This document shows, piece after piece, positions 5,621 through 6,942 of a DNA stretch of 6,942 nt. The position numbers were made by a program, and so were the translations under genes. Where the stretch lies: positions 1-6,942 of the forward strand of contig JACCYW010000460.1 in NCBI GenBank assembly GCA_013696275.1, written 5' to 3'. The notes beneath the pieces are model-generated. The model was not told the DNA's origin. It did no database searches and saw only the letters and a program-made list of their open reading frames with translations. This stretch comes from Chloroflexota bacterium (GTDB lineage Bacteria > Chloroflexota > Limnocylindria > Limnocylindrales > CSP1-4). Every line of letters begins with the position of its first letter. The first letter of the stretch is position 1.

Positions 5621-6795
5621 GCGGATCGCCGGCAGCGGCTGGTTCGGTTCCCGCTGAGCGGTACGCGCAGCGCATCGCCCGTGCCCAGGCGGAAGCGTCT
5701 GAGCAGGGTGTCGCCGCCTTGCTCATCGGCGTCGGGTCGGACCTTCGCTGGCTGACCGGCTACGCGGCCATGCCGCTGAAGCGCCTGACCATGCTGGTCG
5801 TACCGGCGAAGGGGGAACCGACCATGGTCGCGCCGCGCTTGGAGATCCTCGCTGCGCGCGCCTCGACGGCGGTCGGCGCCGGGCTGGTCACGCTGGCCAG
5901 CTGGGAGGAGACGGACGATCCCATCCAGCTCGTCGCCCAGCAGCCGGCCGTGCGTGTGGCCGCCGAGCGGGGCGGTCGGCTGCTTGTCTCGGACAGGCTG
6001 GCGGCGGCCTTCTTGTTGCCTCTGTCCGAACGAGTCGCGCCGGCTCGCCTCGGTCTGGCGACGGAGGTGCTGGGGCGCCTGCGTGCGGTCAAGGATGCCG
6101 ACGAAGTGGGCTTGCTACGGCGCGCGGCACAGGCCGCTGACCGGGTCGTGGCCGGCATCATCGGCGGCCGCCTGGTCGGCCGGACCGAATCGGACGTGGC
6201 GCGCGAGGTCCGCACCAGGCTGGAGGACGAGGGCCATTCGGAGGCCGCCTTCTGGATAGTCGCCAGCGGACCGAACAGTGCCTCGCCGCATCACGATGCA
6301 GGCGACCGCGTCATCGCTGCCGGGGAGCCCATCGTGCTTGACATCGGCGGGCGCATAGAGGGCTACGGGTCGGACATCACGCGCACCATCTGGGTCACCG
6401 GCGGCCACGCCGAGGGCGGCCCTGACGACACGTATCGGGGACTCTTCGCGGCCCTTCAGGAGGCGCAGGAGCAAGCCAGTCGTGGCGCAGTCGCGGGTGC
6501 GTCGGCACAAGACGTGGACGGCATCGCGCGGCGGATCATCAGCAACGCGGGCTACGGCCAGGATTTCATCCATCGGACAGGTCACGGCATCGGCCTCGAC
6601 GGGCATGAGGATCCGTATCTGGTGGCGGGTAACGAGCAGCCTCTGCGGCCCGGTAACGCTTTCAGCGTGGAACCGGGGATCTACCTGGAGGGCCGCTACG
6701 GGGCGCGCATAGAGGACATCGTGGTCTGCACCGAGGGCGCTCCCGATGTGCTCAACCAGGCTCCGCGGGCGCTGGCCGTGGTGAGCGGCGCGTGA
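5617..6795 (+). CDS. M24-family Xaa-Pro peptidase
   Basis: Cytosolic metallopeptidase of the pita-bread fold, expected to cleave Xaa-Pro bonds (dipeptidase or aminopeptidase P-like). It has 392 residues. A creatinase/prolidase N-terminal domain covers about 16-150 (SDLRWLTGYA at 41-50), and the catalytic domain about 165-388. The five metal ligands are all present: D242 (VLDIGG), D253 (GSDITRT), H323 (RTGHGIGLDGHE), E352 (FSVEPGIYLEG) and E366 (ARIEDIVV). SPHHDAGD at 223-230 holds the histidine region seen in active members. No signal peptide is visible. ATG 5617 is chosen because it overlaps the preceding stop as ATGA; an in-frame TTG at 5602 is possible but lies inside the receiver-like gene. 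Lengths of 350-400 are normal. M24 also includes non-peptidase members such as creatinase, so the substrate is open. Its link to the oxidoreductase is only operonic. Confidence 0.92.
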   Translation: MSGSPAAAGSVPAERYAQRIARAQAEASEQGVAALLIGVGSDLRWLTGYAAMPLKRLTMLVVPAKGEPTMVAPRLEILAARASTAVGAGLVTLASWEETDDPIQLVAQQPAVRVAAERGGRLLVSDRLAAAFLLPLSERVAPARLGLATEVLGRLRAVKDADEVGLLRRAAQAADRVVAGIIGGRLVGRTESDVAREVRTRLEDEGHSEAAFWIVASGPNSASPHHDAGDRVIAAGEPIVLDIGGRIEGYGSDITRTIWVTGGHAEGGPDDTYRGLFAALQEAQEQASRGAVAGASAQDVDGIARRIISNAGYGQDFIHRTGHGIGLDGHEDPYLVAGNEQPLRPGNAFSVEPGIYLEGRYGARIEDIVVCTEGAPDVLNQAPRALAVVSGA

Positions 6796-6923
6796 TGTAT
6801 CATCCCGGCTTCGACCTCGGTGTCACCGCCGCAGTCGTTTCGACCATCGCCCCGATCGTCAGCCGGCGGGCACCTACCGCCGAGTCAGGCAGCCACAAGA
6901 TGCGGACCGCGACGAGAGCATGA
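6795..6923 (+). CDS. Possible 42-residue small ORF
   Basis: An ATG at 6795 overlaps the peptidase stop by one base (TGATG), and its TGA overlaps a following ATG as ATGA at 6920-6923. It has GGTGAG nine bases upstream (6780-6785). The 42 residues hold a hydrophobic stretch at 8-22 (LGVTAAVVSTIAPIV) followed by RR and a basic, Ser/Thr-rich tail, loosely like a tiny membrane-associated peptide. I recognise no family. Its support is the coupling at both ends, which matches every other junction in this operon. The alternative is a non-coding spacer of about 124 bases before the next gene. Confidence 0.35.
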   Translation: MYHPGFDLGVTAAVVSTIAPIVSRRAPTAESGSHKMRTATRA

Positions 6924-6942
6924 GCCGTCGCTACGCACGCCG
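6920..6942 (+). CDS. Start of next gene (only seven codons in window)
   Basis: An ATG at 6920 opens a frame reading MSRRYAR to the window edge. It overlaps the TGA of the small ORF as ATGA. There is no clear Shine-Dalgarno: GAGAG is only one base away and GGA about 13 away. Too little is present to name a product, and it may not be a gene. Confidence 0.3.

Noticed and set aside
6864..6882. CGGCGG/CCGCCG hairpin after the peptidase gene as a terminator
   Set aside because: The stem is only six GC pairs with no following T-run, and the next ORF appears coupled across it.

Overview
This is a GC-rich bacterial window. The dense operon uses ATG, GTG and TTG starts, and almost every gene junction is a start/stop overlap. 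The style, and a fused gamma-alpha KorA with a KorB carrying exactly four cysteines, fits a Gram-positive-type aerobic or facultative lineage such as Chloroflexota (Limnocylindria-like) or Actinomycetota. That placement is an inference from general appearance and is weak.

Layout. Bases 1-908 on the minus strand encode most of an EamA/DMT-family membrane transporter, cut off at the window edge. A 403-base divergent intergenic region (909-1311) follows. It has no convincing gene but is structurally busy: a 15-bp direct repeat pair, a 117-base imperfect fold-back, a 10-bp perfect palindrome and a -10-like hexamer. From 1312 to the end, everything supported lies on the plus strand in one apparent operon: CBS-pair protein, korA, korB, zinc-ribbon/CBS-pair protein, a small degenerate receiver-like protein, an M24 (Xaa-Pro) peptidase, a possible 42-residue ORF, and the first codons of another gene.

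How the genes may work together. KorA and KorB form a thiamine-diphosphate and [4Fe-4S] 2-oxoacid:ferredoxin oxidoreductase, most likely the 2-oxoglutarate enzyme, linking the TCA cycle to low-potential electron carriers. The unusual part is its wrapping. A CBS pair is translationally coupled in front of korA. A second CBS pair with an N-terminal zinc ribbon is coupled behind korB. A stand-alone receiver-like protein lacking part of the phosphorylation signature comes next. CBS pairs in other proteins bind adenine nucleotides or related ligands, so the arrangement suggests nucleotide or energy sensing attached to this oxidoreductase. This is inference from gene order; nothing in the sequence proves a physical complex.

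Points that most need a second look: the first CBS gene has no ATG, GTG or TTG start that would keep its first CBS domain, so a CTG start (or a sequence error) must be considered; the long fold-back in the leader region; and the coupled CBS/Kor/CBS/receiver module itself.
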